Notes: generated from the sequence alone by a model not told the origin. 64,000 nt of DNA from Onthovicinus sp900555545 (GCA_949296915.1 CASFPX010000006.1:62001-126000), one strand, 5' to 3'; positions 1 through 8,178 are shown, counted from the first letter of the stretch. Program-made: numbers and translations.

Positions 1-353
1 AACTGGGCAAAGAGATCCCCGGCGCGGGCGCGCGCCTCTTTTTTGGGGATGCCCTTGACGATCAGGGGGAGGGCGACATTATCCACCACTGTTCGGTAGG
101 GGAGCAACAGATCTTTTTGCAGCATATAGCTGATCCTGCCGGGCCTTCCGGTCACATCCTCCCCATTTAAAAGGACCTGACCGGTCTCCGGCCTGTAAAG
201 GCCGGAGATTACATTAAAGAGCGTCGTTTTGCCCGCTCCGCTCACCCCAAGCAGGGAGACAAGTTCGCCCTTTTGCAGGGAGATACTGATATCCTCAAGC
301 ACCTGATGGTCTCCAAATCGTTTGGAGACGTGCGTTACCTTTAAGATCTCCAT
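1..353 (-). CDS. thiZ: ABC transporter ATP-binding protein (ThiZ-like), truncated by window edge
   Basis: The first ~117 residues of an ABC ATPase are visible; the C-terminus lies off the left edge. The ATG at 353 is 5 nt beyond the substrate-binding gene's stop. The translation begins MEILKVTHVSKRFGD, has a Walker A motif GVSGAGKTT at about residues 36-44 and a Q-loop MLQKDLLLPYRT; signature motif and Walker B are outside the window. It belongs to the nitrate/sulfonate/pyrimidine (NrtD/SsuB/ThiZ) class of ATPases. Last visible gene of a TPP-riboswitch operon, so it most likely powers uptake of a thiamine pyrimidine precursor. The substrate is inferred from the operon, not from this protein. 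Confidence 0.88.
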   Translation of the reverse strand, partial: MEILKVTHVSKRFGDHQVLEDISISLQKGELVSLLGVSGAGKTTLFNVISGLYRPETGQVLLNGEDVTGRPGRISYMLQKDLLLPYRTVVDNVALPLIVKGIPKKEARARAGDLFAQ

Positions 354-358
354 GGGCT

Positions 359-1372
359 TTAGGCCAGATAGTCGTTGGAGAAACCGGTCCCGGCGGGCAG
401 CTCCTTGGCGATCAGCTGGTTGTCCCACAGCCACTGATAAAAGCCGTCCCAACGGGCGGGGTCGATATAGCCCCACTGATCTACGTCCGCCTTGTACTGA
501 TCGGCGAGCCACTTCTGGCTGGCGACAACAAGCTCCTCCGACCCCTTGAGCGAGCCGGTCGTGTCGCCGTCAATGAGGATTTGGGCGGCTTCCTCCGGAT
601 TGGCAATCGCGTACTCATAGCCCTGCTTTACCGCGTTCAGAAACGCCTTGGCGCTGTCGCTGTGCTGGGCAAGGTAGTCGTTATTCGCGATAAGAACCGG
701 AGTGTAGTAGTCAAAGGTGGGGTTTAAGTCACGCAGGGCAAAGTAGTCAAAGTCCAGGCCGCTGAGCTCTGCATTGATGCCGCTCCAGGCATAGTAGATC
801 CAGATCGCGTCCGCCTGATGGGCTTTCAGTGCGGCAGCCTCATCGGTGATATTGTTTGGGATTAAAGTGACCTTGGAGAAGTCGCCGCCGTCAGCCTCTA
901 CCAGATTTTTCAGGATGGCCTGTTCAATGGGGTTGTCCCACGTGGCATAGGTGTGGTTTTCCATGCCCTTGGGCGTATCCATCCCCTCACCTTTGCGGGA
1001 GATGATGCCTGAGGTGTTGTGCTGGATCAGCGCGGCCACGGCCGTGATGGGTAGGGGATCATCGATTGCGAGGGATGCCGCCATGGTATCCTGGGCATCA
1101 ATGGCAAACTGAGCCTGACCGGCAGCACACATGGAGGCGGCGCCCCCCTCCGGCGGCTGGACAATTTCAACTTCCAGCCCGGCGTCCTTAAAATACCCCT
1201 TGGCCTGTGCCACATAGAGCCCGGTGTGGTTGGTGTTGGGTGTCCAGTCCAGGCAGACGGTGATTTTTTCCAGTTCCTTATTGGCTTCGCCGCCCTCCTC
1301 CGCCGTACAGGCGGCCAGGGACAGCGCCATCAGGGCGGCGGTTCCGCCCGCAAGAATCCTTTTGGCTTTCAT
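359..1372 (-). CDS. thiY: Lipoprotein substrate-binding protein, NMT1/THI5-like (ThiY)
   Basis: A 337-residue extracytoplasmic binding protein. The N-terminus is a lipoprotein signal peptide: two lysines near the start, a hydrophobic stretch, then lipobox LAAC, predicted cleavage before Cys22. The mature part starts KITVCLDWTPNTNHTGLYVA, typical of the NMT1/THI5 family that binds formylaminopyrimidine, a degradation product of thiamine and precursor of its pyrimidine half. It lies between the permease and ATPase genes in an operon headed by a TPP riboswitch, which supports a thiamine-precursor ligand rather than nitrate or sulfonate. The length is normal and nothing is missing. Confidence 0.9.
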   Translation of the reverse strand: MKAKRILAGGTAALMALSLAACTAEEGGEANKELEKITVCLDWTPNTNHTGLYVAQAKGYFKDAGLEVEIVQPPEGGAASMCAAGQAQFAIDAQDTMAASLAIDDPLPITAVAALIQHNTSGIISRKGEGMDTPKGMENHTYATWDNPIEQAILKNLVEADGGDFSKVTLIPNNITDEAAALKAHQADAIWIYYAWSGINAELSGLDFDYFALRDLNPTFDYYTPVLIANNDYLAQHSDSAKAFLNAVKQGYEYAIANPEEAAQILIDGDTTGSLKGSEELVVASQKWLADQYKADVDQWGYIDPARWDGFYQWLWDNQLIAKELPAGTGFSNDYLA

Positions 1373-1373
1373 G

Positions 1374-2141
1374 TTATTTTTCTCCTTTTCTTTCCCACGG
1401 CATGGATAGCTTCTTGATGACCGATACCAGAAGCATCAGCAGCAGGCTGATAATAATAATGAAAATGATAACGGCGAACATCTTATCAAACGCATACGCC
1501 TTGCGCACACGCGTCATGTAAACGCCGAGCCCCTCAAATCCGCCCAGCCATTCCGCGATGACTGCGCCCACCACGGAGTAGGAGGCGGACACACGCAGCC
1601 CGGAGAAAAAGTGGCCGATCGAGGAGGGGAATTTGATATAACGAAAAATTTGAAATTTTCCGGCGCCCATGCTCCGCAGCAGGGCGATGGCGTCGGGATC
1701 TGCACTGCGGTAGCCGTCGAGCAGGCTGACTGTGATGGGGAAGAAGGTGGTGATGACCACCAGCGTGATCTTCGGCGCCATGCCGAAGCCCATCCACAGC
1801 ACCAGCAGCGGCGCGATGGCGACGGTAGGGATCGTCTGCGTGATGACCATCAGCGGATAGAGCGCCTTATATAAAAAGTTAAAGCGATCCATCAGCGTGG
1901 CAATGATAAAGGCCAGCAGAATACCAATCCCAAGCCCGGCAAAAGCTTCGGTCAGCGTAACAGAGGCGTGCTGCATCAGCAGGCCAAAATCCGAGACGAG
2001 GGCCTTGCACACATCTACCGGGGAGGGCAGCATATAAGAGGGCATCACCTCAAACTCCGTTACACCGAGCCATAACAGCAGGACGACGGCAATCGCCAGT
2101 ACGGGCGCGAGCTTATTGATGATGCTTTGTAACTTTCTCAT
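1374..2141 (-). CDS. thiX: ABC transporter permease (ThiX-like)
   Basis: About 255 residues with six predicted membrane segments and the EAA-type cytoplasmic loop characteristic of binding-protein-dependent permeases (around GAGKFQIFRYIKFPSS). It forms the channel of the thiamine-precursor importer with the adjacent ThiY and ThiZ. I place the start at the ATG at 2141 (MRKLQSIINKL), overlapping the end of the preceding gene by 29 nt. The open frame extends to 2207, but that stretch is low-complexity and entirely inside the neighbour. The overlap implies translational coupling. The stop is one nt from the thiY start codon. Confidence 0.88.
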   Translation of the reverse strand: MRKLQSIINKLAPVLAIAVVLLLWLGVTEFEVMPSYMLPSPVDVCKALVSDFGLLMQHASVTLTEAFAGLGIGILLAFIIATLMDRFNFLYKALYPLMVITQTIPTVAIAPLLVLWMGFGMAPKITLVVITTFFPITVSLLDGYRSADPDAIALLRSMGAGKFQIFRYIKFPSSIGHFFSGLRVSASYSVVGAVIAEWLGGFEGLGVYMTRVRKAYAFDKMFAVIIFIIIISLLLMLLVSVIKKLSMPWERKGEK

Positions 2142-2412
2142 CGATGGTGAGGACACCGCCTTCCGGCTTGTAGACGATCTTGACATATGCGGATACGGAC
2201 GGCGCACCCGCGCGGATGGCGACCTTTTGACACTCGGTCACGATCTCCATCAGCTGGTCATAGCTCTCGCCCTCAATGGTGGTCTCAAACGGGCCGACAT
2301 AGCAGTTAAGCCCGGAGCTCTTAATATAGGCGATCACCTCGTCCACGATGCGCACGACCTCTTTGTCTCCATCCACCTTAGGCAAAACCTGGATTGCGAC
2401 ACTTGCGTTCAT
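2113..2412 (-). CDS. Thiamine-binding family protein (MTH1187/YkoF-like)
   Basis: A 99-residue cytosolic protein beginning MNASVAIQVLPKVDGD, with the beta-alpha-beta pattern and the IEGESYDQLMEIV segment of the MTH1187/YkoF family (Pfam Thiamine_BP). Known relatives bind thiamine or its hydroxymethylpyrimidine moiety. An AGGAGG ribosome site (2422-2427) precedes the ATG. It is first gene of the TPP-riboswitch operon, directly ahead of the ABC importer, so it may sense or chaperone the imported pyrimidine. That role is inferred; the family and its thiamine link are established. Confidence 0.85.
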   Translation of the reverse strand: MNASVAIQVLPKVDGDKEVVRIVDEVIAYIKSSGLNCYVGPFETTIEGESYDQLMEIVTECQKVAIRAGAPSVSAYVKIVYKPEGGVLTIDEKVTKHHQ

Positions 2413-2429
2413 TGCTAAAAACCTCCTAA

Positions 2430-2475
2430 AATAAAAAATAGAGCCATGCGGATACCGTACCGATGCCGCAAGGCT
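2430..2475 (-). terminator. Intrinsic terminator of the TPP riboswitch (expression platform)
   Basis: Minus-strand stem AGCCTTGCGG / CCGCATGGCT (2475-2466 with 2451-2442, one mismatch) followed by CTATTTTTTATTTT. It lies between the aptamer and the first gene's Shine-Dalgarno, the expected place for TPP-dependent transcription termination. Confidence 0.8.
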
Positions 2476-2486
2476 GTTGCAAAAAA

Positions 2487-2582
2487 CATTCCTACGCCGG
2501 CATTACCCGGATCAGGTTTTGAGGGACAGGAGCGGGTTAGCTCCGATCTCAGCCGACATCCGTCAGCGCCCCTTGTGGTATT
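2487..2582 (-). ncRNA. TPP riboswitch (THI element)
   Basis: Read on the minus strand the region carries the conserved TPP aptamer blocks in order: ACCACAAGGGGC, GGCTGAGAT, ACCC and CCTGATCCGGGTAATGCC followed by GGCGTAGGAA. These are the P2/P3 CUGAGA and P4/P5 pyrophosphate-sensing elements. An optional P3a stem (GGAGC/GCTCC) is present. It precedes the thiamine-precursor transport operon and ends about 75 nt ahead of its first start codon. Confidence 0.95.
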
Positions 2583-2600
2583 CGATTGTGCTCATTTATC

Positions 2601-2629
2601 ACTATACCACACTTTGGACAAGGATGCAA
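2601..2629 (-). promoter_or_regulatory. Sigma-A promoter of the thiamine transport operon
   Basis: Minus-strand -35 TTGCAT (2629-2624), 17-bp spacer, -10 TATAGT (2606-2601), placed so that transcription starts just upstream of the riboswitch aptamer. Confidence 0.7.
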
Positions 2630-2682
2630 GAGGGCGTTCGCAGACTTTTTACGGGGATTAATCGCTTTTCGGACAACTGCGA

Positions 2683-2711
2683 TTGACTTTTTTTACAGTT
2701 TTTGTTACGAT
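2683..2711 (+). promoter_or_regulatory. Sigma-A promoter for the phosphatase-like gene
   Basis: TTGACT (2683-2688), 17-bp spacer, TACGAT (2706-2711), about 55 nt before the start codon at 2767. It is divergent from the thiamine operon promoter. Confidence 0.65.
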
Positions 2712-2766
2712 ACTCTCGGAGTATACTGGCATTTTATAATAAATGATGAAGGGTGGAGGGTGTGTT

Positions 2767-3687
2767 ATGAAAAGACGATCCAGAGGAGTTCAGATGCTGT
2801 GGGGGATCCTCGGCACGTTATTGGCGGTTTTGGTGCTTGTGGCGGTCATGATCTGTTTTTATGCGCCGCACTACCTCTCGGCTCGGGAACCATATGAAAC
2901 CGACAGCCTGGCGGATGATGGAAAGATCACTGTGATGAGCTGCAATGTCCGCTGTGCGACACCGACTGATTTGGGGAAAAAGAGTTGGTTTTACCGGGCA
3001 AATTTAGTTGTGGATAATATCCGGTCCGTCGCACCGGATGTGATCGGTTTTCAGGAGGTCACTACGATCCAGTACAGTTACCTGTGCGATATGCTGCCCG
3101 GCTATGACAGCGTGATCGAATACCGGGACAATACGCCGGTGTTTTCGGAGGGATGCCCGGTCTTCTACCGCTCCGATCTGTATGATCTGGTGGACAAGGG
3201 GTCGTTCTGGCTGTCGGAGACACCGGAGCAGATGAGTAAGGATTGGGACGCCGCCTGCTACCGTATTTGCAGCTATACTATTCTGTCAGAAAAGGCGACT
3301 GGAAAACAGTTTGTTGTCTTTAACACGCATCTGGATCACGTGAGCGATCTGGCACGTGTCAACGGGATTCAGGTTGTGCTCGATAAGATTGCGGAATTCG
3401 GTGGACTGCCCGCCGTATTGATGGGGGATATGAATGCGGAGGAAACCTCCGAAACATATCGCATGGCCACAGAAAATTTCCTTGATGTCAAATATCAGCT
3501 CGCGGATCCGGTGCAGTCCTGCACCTATCAGAATTGGGGAGCGAATCTGGATGATCCGTGTATCGATTATATTTTGATCTCAAAAACGGGATTTGACGTA
3601 CTGGACTACAATGTCTGCCGCAACACATATGACGGAGTTTATCCAAGCGATCATTTTCCGATTTACGCACAGCTGCAACTCATGTAG
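2767..3687 (+). CDS. Membrane-anchored endonuclease/exonuclease/phosphatase family protein
   Basis: A 306-residue protein with one N-terminal membrane anchor (about residues 10-35) followed by an EEP-fold domain outside the membrane. Visible family motifs are ITVMSCNVRC, VIGFQEVT (metal-binding Glu), FNTHLDH, MGDMNAEE (D/N pair) and the C-terminal PSDHFPIYA with the catalytic Asp-His. These match DNase I-like metal-dependent phosphodiesterases, which act on nucleic acids, phosphoinositides or sphingomyelin; the substrate cannot be told. I chose the ATG at 2767 because GGAGGG lies 7 nt upstream; the open frame extends 24 nt further. Confidence 0.85.
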   Translation: MKRRSRGVQMLWGILGTLLAVLVLVAVMICFYAPHYLSAREPYETDSLADDGKITVMSCNVRCATPTDLGKKSWFYRANLVVDNIRSVAPDVIGFQEVTTIQYSYLCDMLPGYDSVIEYRDNTPVFSEGCPVFYRSDLYDLVDKGSFWLSETPEQMSKDWDAACYRICSYTILSEKATGKQFVVFNTHLDHVSDLARVNGIQVVLDKIAEFGGLPAVLMGDMNAEETSETYRMATENFLDVKYQLADPVQSCTYQNWGANLDDPCIDYILISKTGFDVLDYNVCRNTYDGVYPSDHFPIYAQLQLM

Positions 3688-3730
3688 GCCATCCGCTCGA
3701 CAGTTTTGGGAAGCAGAGGAGTTGTTTTAG

Positions 3731-4270
3731 ATGGAATATACAGAGGAATTTGGTTTTGTGACGCCATATCTGCAAAACGGAGAGTATATCCTGTGGCGGG
3801 GCAGGCCGGCCAAGGGCAATGTTTTCAGTGGCAGGGATATGGTGATGATCCCATTTAGTTTGGTTTGGCTGGCCTTCTGTATTTTTTGGGAGTGGACGGC
3901 AATCAAAAGTGGAGCGTCTGTTTTTATGATGCTTTGGGGCCTTCCCTTTATTGCTGTGGGACTGTATATGCTGTTTGGGGGATTTATTCGCCGGGCACGC
4001 CTGCGGGATAAAACGCTCTATGTCGTTACAAATCAGAAGATTATTGTGAAATCGGGCCGCAATATTAATATGTACGAGGGGGCGGAACTGCCGCCCATGC
4101 AGATTAAGCTGCATAAGAACGGGAACGGCACGATTCTATTTGCCGACGAGGTATATACCAGGCGCGGGCGAATGCACGCCACCTACTGCGCGCTCGAAAA
4201 TCTGACAGATATTGCACAGGCACAAAAGGCTGTTGCCACAATGAAGCAATATAGCGGTGGGCAGGAGTAG
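3731..4270 (+). CDS. Membrane protein with bacterial PH-like domain
   Basis: A 179-residue protein. A short N-terminal cytoplasmic part includes EYILWRGRPAKG, a motif typical of bacterial PH-domain membrane proteins. Two membrane helices follow (about residues 38-58 and 68-90), then a PH-like beta domain beginning at YVVTNQKIIVKSG. AGAGGAG lies 9 nt before the ATG. It sits 43 nt behind the phosphodiesterase gene and may be cotranscribed with it. No enzymatic function is apparent; related proteins are uncharacterised. Confidence 0.75.
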   Translation: MEYTEEFGFVTPYLQNGEYILWRGRPAKGNVFSGRDMVMIPFSLVWLAFCIFWEWTAIKSGASVFMMLWGLPFIAVGLYMLFGGFIRRARLRDKTLYVVTNQKIIVKSGRNINMYEGAELPPMQIKLHKNGNGTILFADEVYTRRGRMHATYCALENLTDIAQAQKAVATMKQYSGGQE

Positions 4271-4328
4271 ACGCTGGCTCGGATGAGGAGCGAGTTTTTT
4301 AGAGCGAATTGTATAAACTGGGGGGATT

Positions 4329-5279
4329 GTGTTGACGGATACAGGTAAAAAGATCGATGGCCTGCGCCGGCGTTCCAATATTTTAGAAGTAGGCCTATAT
4401 GCACTATTGTATCATCGGTATCCGGGCATCGTGGAGCAGATGGATCTGTGCTATGATCCGGGCGGACGCCGTACCAGCTTGGACATCATCCGACCGATGG
4501 ATTCCGGGGACAGTCCTAAACCGCTATTGATCTACATTCACGGCGGAGGATGGGTCTCCGGGCTGCGTAAAGCGCGCCGTTTTTATTGCAGAAGATGGGC
4601 GCATCAGGGCTTTGTGTGCGCCAATATCGGCTACGACTATGCCCTCGACGCCAAACATCCGGAGCACATCCGGCAGATCTTTCGCGGGATTGAATATGTG
4701 CTCCGCCGCAGTGGAGAGTTTGGGATCGATCCGTCGCGTGTGGCTGTGGCCGGGGAGTCCGCGGGCGGGTATTTTGCCGCCCTGTTGTCTGCTGTGACAT
4801 CTCATCCCCAGTTATACAATTTACTTGACATTAAATTTGGTTTTAAAGATAGCTTTCGGATCCAGGCCAGCGTTCTGATCAGCGGGATTTTTGACCCGGT
4901 TCGCGCGCTGGATACCGGATTCCCTGACATGCCTTTGTTTGTAGAGGCCTTCGCTGGCCGTCCGCCAGCGGAGCTCAGAGGAGAAGGAGACGGCCTGCGA
5001 TCTTCCTTAGCGCCCTCCTATTACACCGATGAAAAATTTCCGCCGGCATTTATTATTGGCTCTGATAAGGATCGGCTTTTGCCGGAATCCATTGCACTGC
5101 ATCAGGAACTTGACTGCGCCGGTGTAAAGAACGAATTGTATATCTGCAAAGGTGTGAACGGTGTCCATGCTGGTGGCCTCGCCTGCCATATCGGATCTGG
5201 GAAGAAAGCCGTTGAGCGGGCAGTGCGGTTTGTTGAGAGTCAAATTGGATGCGAAAAGGATGCCGTTGAAGCGGGTTAA
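4329..5279 (+). CDS. Alpha/beta hydrolase (acetyl-esterase/HSL-like)
   Basis: A 316-residue cytosolic esterase/lipase-like hydrolase. The oxyanion-hole motif HGGGWVSG is near residue 65 and the nucleophile elbow GESAGGYFA near residue 143; the third member of the triad is likely the His in GVHAGG near the C-terminus. This arrangement is that of the hormone-sensitive-lipase/BD-FAE group that removes acetyl or short acyl esters. Translation appears to begin at GTG 4329 (TTG at 4332 is possible) behind GGGGGG. The natural substrate is unknown. Confidence 0.82.
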   Translation: MLTDTGKKIDGLRRRSNILEVGLYALLYHRYPGIVEQMDLCYDPGGRRTSLDIIRPMDSGDSPKPLLIYIHGGGWVSGLRKARRFYCRRWAHQGFVCANIGYDYALDAKHPEHIRQIFRGIEYVLRRSGEFGIDPSRVAVAGESAGGYFAALLSAVTSHPQLYNLLDIKFGFKDSFRIQASVLISGIFDPVRALDTGFPDMPLFVEAFAGRPPAELRGEGDGLRSSLAPSYYTDEKFPPAFIIGSDKDRLLPESIALHQELDCAGVKNELYICKGVNGVHAGGLACHIGSGKKAVERAVRFVESQIGCEKDAVEAG

Positions 5280-5468
5280 AGTGAATTTTGTATGTTTTTT
5301 GGGCGGAATTATGAAACCATACTTGAGTTTTTCGTCGAAAAATAAGTGCAAATACATATAGAAATGTCATTTAGTTGTATTCAAGTAATATGTACCGTAG
5401 CGTGTGTCAGAGCAGACATTTTTTGATGATTTACGCGCAACTGTAATTCCAGTCGTCTAAATAAAAAG

Positions 5469-5494
5469 CACCTTTCTACTGTAATGGAAAGGTG
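5469..5494. terminator. Bidirectional terminator
   Basis: Stem CACCTTTC/GAAAGGTG with TTTT on the plus side and TTTTTATTT on the minus side, between convergent genes (esterase and ABC permease). Confidence 0.8.
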
Positions 5495-5505
5495 TTTTCG
5501 TATAT

Positions 5506-6144
5506 TTACAGATCGACCCGTTCAAAACGTTTGGAAGCGACGCGGTATGCCGCATAAAGACACCCCGCATAGGAGATGATTCCAACCATCAGAATCGGGA
5601 GCTGGCGCAGCAGATTTTCCGGAGCAATACTGTCCATCCAGGCCAGTGCTGGAATGTGGCCGCAGGCTTCCACTGCAACCATCAGAAGAATTACCGGTAC
5701 GAATGCAGTGATGAAGGATTTGCCCGCCTTGTACCCGGATTTATAAAACGCCGGGAAAAATATCACATCGAAAACGGCAAACAGAATTAGGCCGCAGCCA
5801 TACCAGGCGATAGTGGGATCCATCCCCACCGGATTATTCCCAATGTTGAGGGTTCCGCGCAGGATGGCAAAGGGAATGGAGATTACAAGCTGACTCAGCT
5901 GTACAGTGAGAATCAGCAGCCATTTTGCCAGTACGATCTCGCGCTTGGTTACCGGAAGAGTGGCGGTATACCAGGCATCGTTGTTCTCCCGTGCAAATGT
6001 AAAGGTGACAAACGGGGCGAGGCATCCGAACATAAAGATTACCGTACCCGGATACGCAGGCACAATGGTAAGACAGCCGAACAACGGGAAAATGAACAGT
6101 GTCGGATGCGCCGCCAGCACCCATTCCTTATAGAGCAGCTTCAT
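5506..6144 (-). CDS. ABC-2 type transporter permease
   Basis: About 212 residues, almost entirely hydrophobic, with six predicted membrane helices and the N-terminal MKLLYKEWVLAAHP typical of ABC-2 exporter permeases. It overlaps the ATPase gene by 17 nt and pairs with it as the membrane half of an exporter or bacitracin/antimicrobial-resistance type transporter (YtrC/YtrB-like arrangement). The ATG at 6144 follows AGAGGAG. The substrate is unknown. Confidence 0.8.
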   Translation of the reverse strand: MKLLYKEWVLAAHPTLFIFPLFGCLTIVPAYPGTVIFMFGCLAPFVTFTFARENNDAWYTATLPVTKREIVLAKWLLILTVQLSQLVISIPFAILRGTLNIGNNPVGMDPTIAWYGCGLILFAVFDVIFFPAFYKSGYKAGKSFITAFVPVILLMVAVEACGHIPALAWMDSIAPENLLRQLPILMVGIISYAGCLYAAYRVASKRFERVDL

Positions 6145-6886
6145 CAAATTTGCTCCTCTCTGTGCGCAGCATGATTTCCTCCAGTGTGAGCTGGCCGGAG
6201 TCCTGCGGCGTTTTTAAGTGTTCAAAGGAGTGTAGAAAAGTTTTTCGATCCGCACTGCGCAGGAGCCTGCCGCCTTGAATATAGGTGATGTCATCGGCAC
6301 ATCGGTCTAAATCGGAGGTGATATGTGTGGAGAACAAAATAGAGCGCTTTCCATACGACACGATACGGCGGAAAATATGCAGCAGTTCGTCCCGCGATAC
6401 AGGATCCAGGCCGGATGTCGGTTCGTCCAGGATTAACAGGTTGGCATGGTGGGAGAGCGCCACTGCCAACAGGTATTTGACCTTCATCCCATTGGAGAGC
6501 TCCTTGAACCGTTTGCCCTCATCCAATTCAAATTGTTGTAAATATGATTTGTATTTATCCGAATCCCAGTTGTGATAAAATTTTTGCGTGATCGCAGTGA
6601 TGGTGGAGAGCCTTTTGAGTGGGTAAAAGTCGATCCCGCCGAATACGATGCCGATTTCCTCCTTGCAGGCCTTTTCATTGTGATAAAAGTCCTTTCCAAA
6701 CAACTGCACCGATCCGTTGTCCGGATGAACCATGTTAAGGATGCTTTTAAGCGTGGTGCTTTTACCTGCACCGTTTTTCCCAATCAGACCCATGATTCGC
6801 CCCGGTGCGAGATCAAATGAGATATCGCACAGAGAAAAACCAGGGTAATTTTTAGAGATCCCATGGACAGAGAGGACATTTGTCAT
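6128..6886 (-). CDS. ABC transporter ATP-binding protein (ABC-2 exporter)
   Basis: A 252-residue ATPase with Walker A GKNGAGKSTTLK, signature LSNGM (a common variant of LSGGQ), Walker B LLILDEPTSGLDP and the H-loop FSTHI. It couples ATP hydrolysis to the downstream permease. Its start codon overlaps the stop of the regulator gene (ATGA at 6883-6886), so regulator, ATPase and permease form one coupled operon, the layout seen in regulator-plus-exporter stress loci such as ytr. Confidence 0.9.
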   Translation of the reverse strand: MTNVLSVHGISKNYPGFSLCDISFDLAPGRIMGLIGKNGAGKSTTLKSILNMVHPDNGSVQLFGKDFYHNEKACKEEIGIVFGGIDFYPLKRLSTITAITQKFYHNWDSDKYKSYLQQFELDEGKRFKELSNGMKVKYLLAVALSHHANLLILDEPTSGLDPVSRDELLHIFRRIVSYGKRSILFSTHITSDLDRCADDITYIQGGRLLRSADRKTFLHSFEHLKTPQDSGQLTLEEIMLRTERSKFDEAAL

Positions 6887-7374
6887 TGCTTTTCACCTTC
6901 TCCGCTGGTTTCTTCCTCTGCTATCTTCAGCGCATTTTTTAGGATGTGAGCTGCCTGTAAAAAGTAATCTTCCTGCATCAGGGCGATCCCGGGGTGTTCC
7001 GGTTCTTCATCGCCCAATACAACCAGCATATCTCCAGCTTGAATGCGGAAGATATCACGGGCCTTTTTGGGCAGAACAATTTGTCCGCGCTCCCCAACTT
7101 TGACAACCCCAAAAATGTGCTTCCCCTTTGGGGGGATTCCCATTTTTTCCTTGCTTGGGTCGAAGTGGAGCAGATCATCTATGTTGACATCATATAGCTG
7201 TGCCAGAGCACCGCAGTTCAGGATATCCGGCAGTGTTTCGCCGGATTCCCATTTGGCCACCGCCTGACGCGATACGCCAAGTTTTTCCGCCACATCCTCC
7301 TGGGAGTATTTATAGCGCTGCCGCAGAAGGGAAAGGTTCTGTGCAAGGAGGCTTCTACTTGAATGATTTTTCAT
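6883..7374 (-). CDS. XRE-family regulator fused to an AbrB-type DNA-binding domain
   Basis: About 163 residues. The N-terminal half is an XRE helix-turn-helix (LRQRYKYSQEDVAEKLG, then SRQAVAKWESGETLPD). The second half carries a SpoVT/AbrB swapped-hairpin signature (VKVGERGQIVLPKKARDIF). Two different DNA-binding folds in one short chain suggest a regulator that contacts two half-sites, probably of its own operon. I prefer the ATG at 7374, which has AAGGTGGG at good spacing; the ATG at 7383 sits too close to it and the longer open frame has no ribosome site. It directly precedes an ABC exporter. Confidence 0.82.
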   Translation of the reverse strand: MKNHSSRSLLAQNLSLLRQRYKYSQEDVAEKLGVSRQAVAKWESGETLPDILNCGALAQLYDVNIDDLLHFDPSKEKMGIPPKGKHIFGVVKVGERGQIVLPKKARDIFRIQAGDMLVVLGDEEPEHPGIALMQEDYFLQAAHILKNALKIAEEETSGEGEKQ

Positions 7375-7397
7375 ATTTTTCATCCCACCTTTATGCG

Positions 7398-7424
7398 TAT
7401 TGTACACCGTTTCGGCTGTACTTT
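7398..7424 (-). promoter_or_regulatory. Candidate promoter/operator of the regulator-exporter operon
   Basis: On the minus strand a -10-like TACAAT is overlapped by an inverted repeat GTACA-N10-TGTAC. The -35 is weak (TAGAAA at 17 bp). The repeat over the -10 could be an autoregulatory operator. Purely by inspection. Confidence 0.35.
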
Positions 7425-7464
7425 CTACCAACTGGGTGTAACAAAAACGGTGATTTTCAGTTGC

Positions 7465-7500
7465 AAAAAAGGCCTGTACAAAAATTCCGGTTGTACAGGC
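7465..7500 (-). terminator. Terminator of the ferritin-like gene
   Basis: Perfect 10-bp inverted repeat GCCTGTACAA/TTGTACAGGC (7472-7500) followed on the minus strand by CTTTTTT, 35 nt after the gene's stop. Confidence 0.8.
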
Positions 7501-7534
7501 ACTTGAAGGTATTTGGTTTATGATAAAGTAATTG

Positions 7535-7969
7535 TTAAAGAAATTGCCGGATATCACTCACCAGGGCCTCTTCCAGGTGGATGAGGCGTTTGGTAATATC
7601 CTTTGAGATTTCATCGGCGGCTTCGTATTGGTTTAAATATTTGTTCAACGATTTAACGCCCATATTACAGCCGTCCGTTATCAAGTTGGCGATTGTATGA
7701 TCTGATTCGTTCACAACAAGCTTGGCATTTGTTTTGATCCAGGACATTCCTTTGGCGATGGGATTGGGCTCCTTTCCCTCGTCGCCATATTGATCCAACA
7801 GTTCCCGAATTTCGCTACCCAGCTTATCGTGTTCTTTTTTACAGAGTGTCAGTTTCCTTTTTAAATTTTCCGAGCTGGTATATTTCAATACCTCCTCGAT
7901 GGATTGAGTTCCCATTTTAACGCCGGAGTCACATTCGCGCAGAAGGCGGATCGTGTCCTGTTCAACCAT
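7535..7969 (-). CDS. Ferritin-like four-helix protein (DUF2383-like)
   Basis: A 144-residue all-helical protein that reads like a two-times-two-helix bundle: DTIRLLRECDSGVKMG, a charged helix with CKKEHDKLGSEIRELL, then SDHTIANLITDGCNMG and a final helix. The E/H spacing resembles the ferritin-like DUF2383/PA2169 group. No complete di-iron set (two ExxH) is evident, so it may be non-enzymatic. The start at 7969 is chosen for AAAGGTGG 6 nt upstream. Single-gene unit with its own terminator. Function unknown. Confidence 0.7.
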   Translation of the reverse strand: MVEQDTIRLLRECDSGVKMGTQSIEEVLKYTSSENLKRKLTLCKKEHDKLGSEIRELLDQYGDEGKEPNPIAKGMSWIKTNAKLVVNESDHTIANLITDGCNMGVKSLNKYLNQYEAADEISKDITKRLIHLEEALVSDIRQFL

Positions 7970-8139
7970 AGCTGCTACCACCTTTTTAGAATAATACAAA
8001 TTAGAGTATAACCGGATTGCGCGTGAATATCATCATGCATACGGAATAATAGCTCTGATAATCGGTGGTGATTTGATTGTAAATTTAAATTCGAAATAGA
8101 TAAATAGTAATCTAACAATCCAATTCGATAAGAATTTTT

Positions 8140-8178
8140 TGACTTGCATCTGACTTGCACTTTATCGAAATTTATCGA
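8140..8178. repeat. Two short phased tandem repeats in an AT-rich intergenic region
   Basis: TGACTTGCA occurs at 8140-8148 and 8151-8159 (period 11); TTTATCGA occurs at 8161-8168 and 8171-8178 (period 10). Single-turn phasing suggests protein binding. They lie upstream of the ferritin-like gene and downstream of tRNA-Arg; no gene is visible in 7970-8218. Confidence 0.5.
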
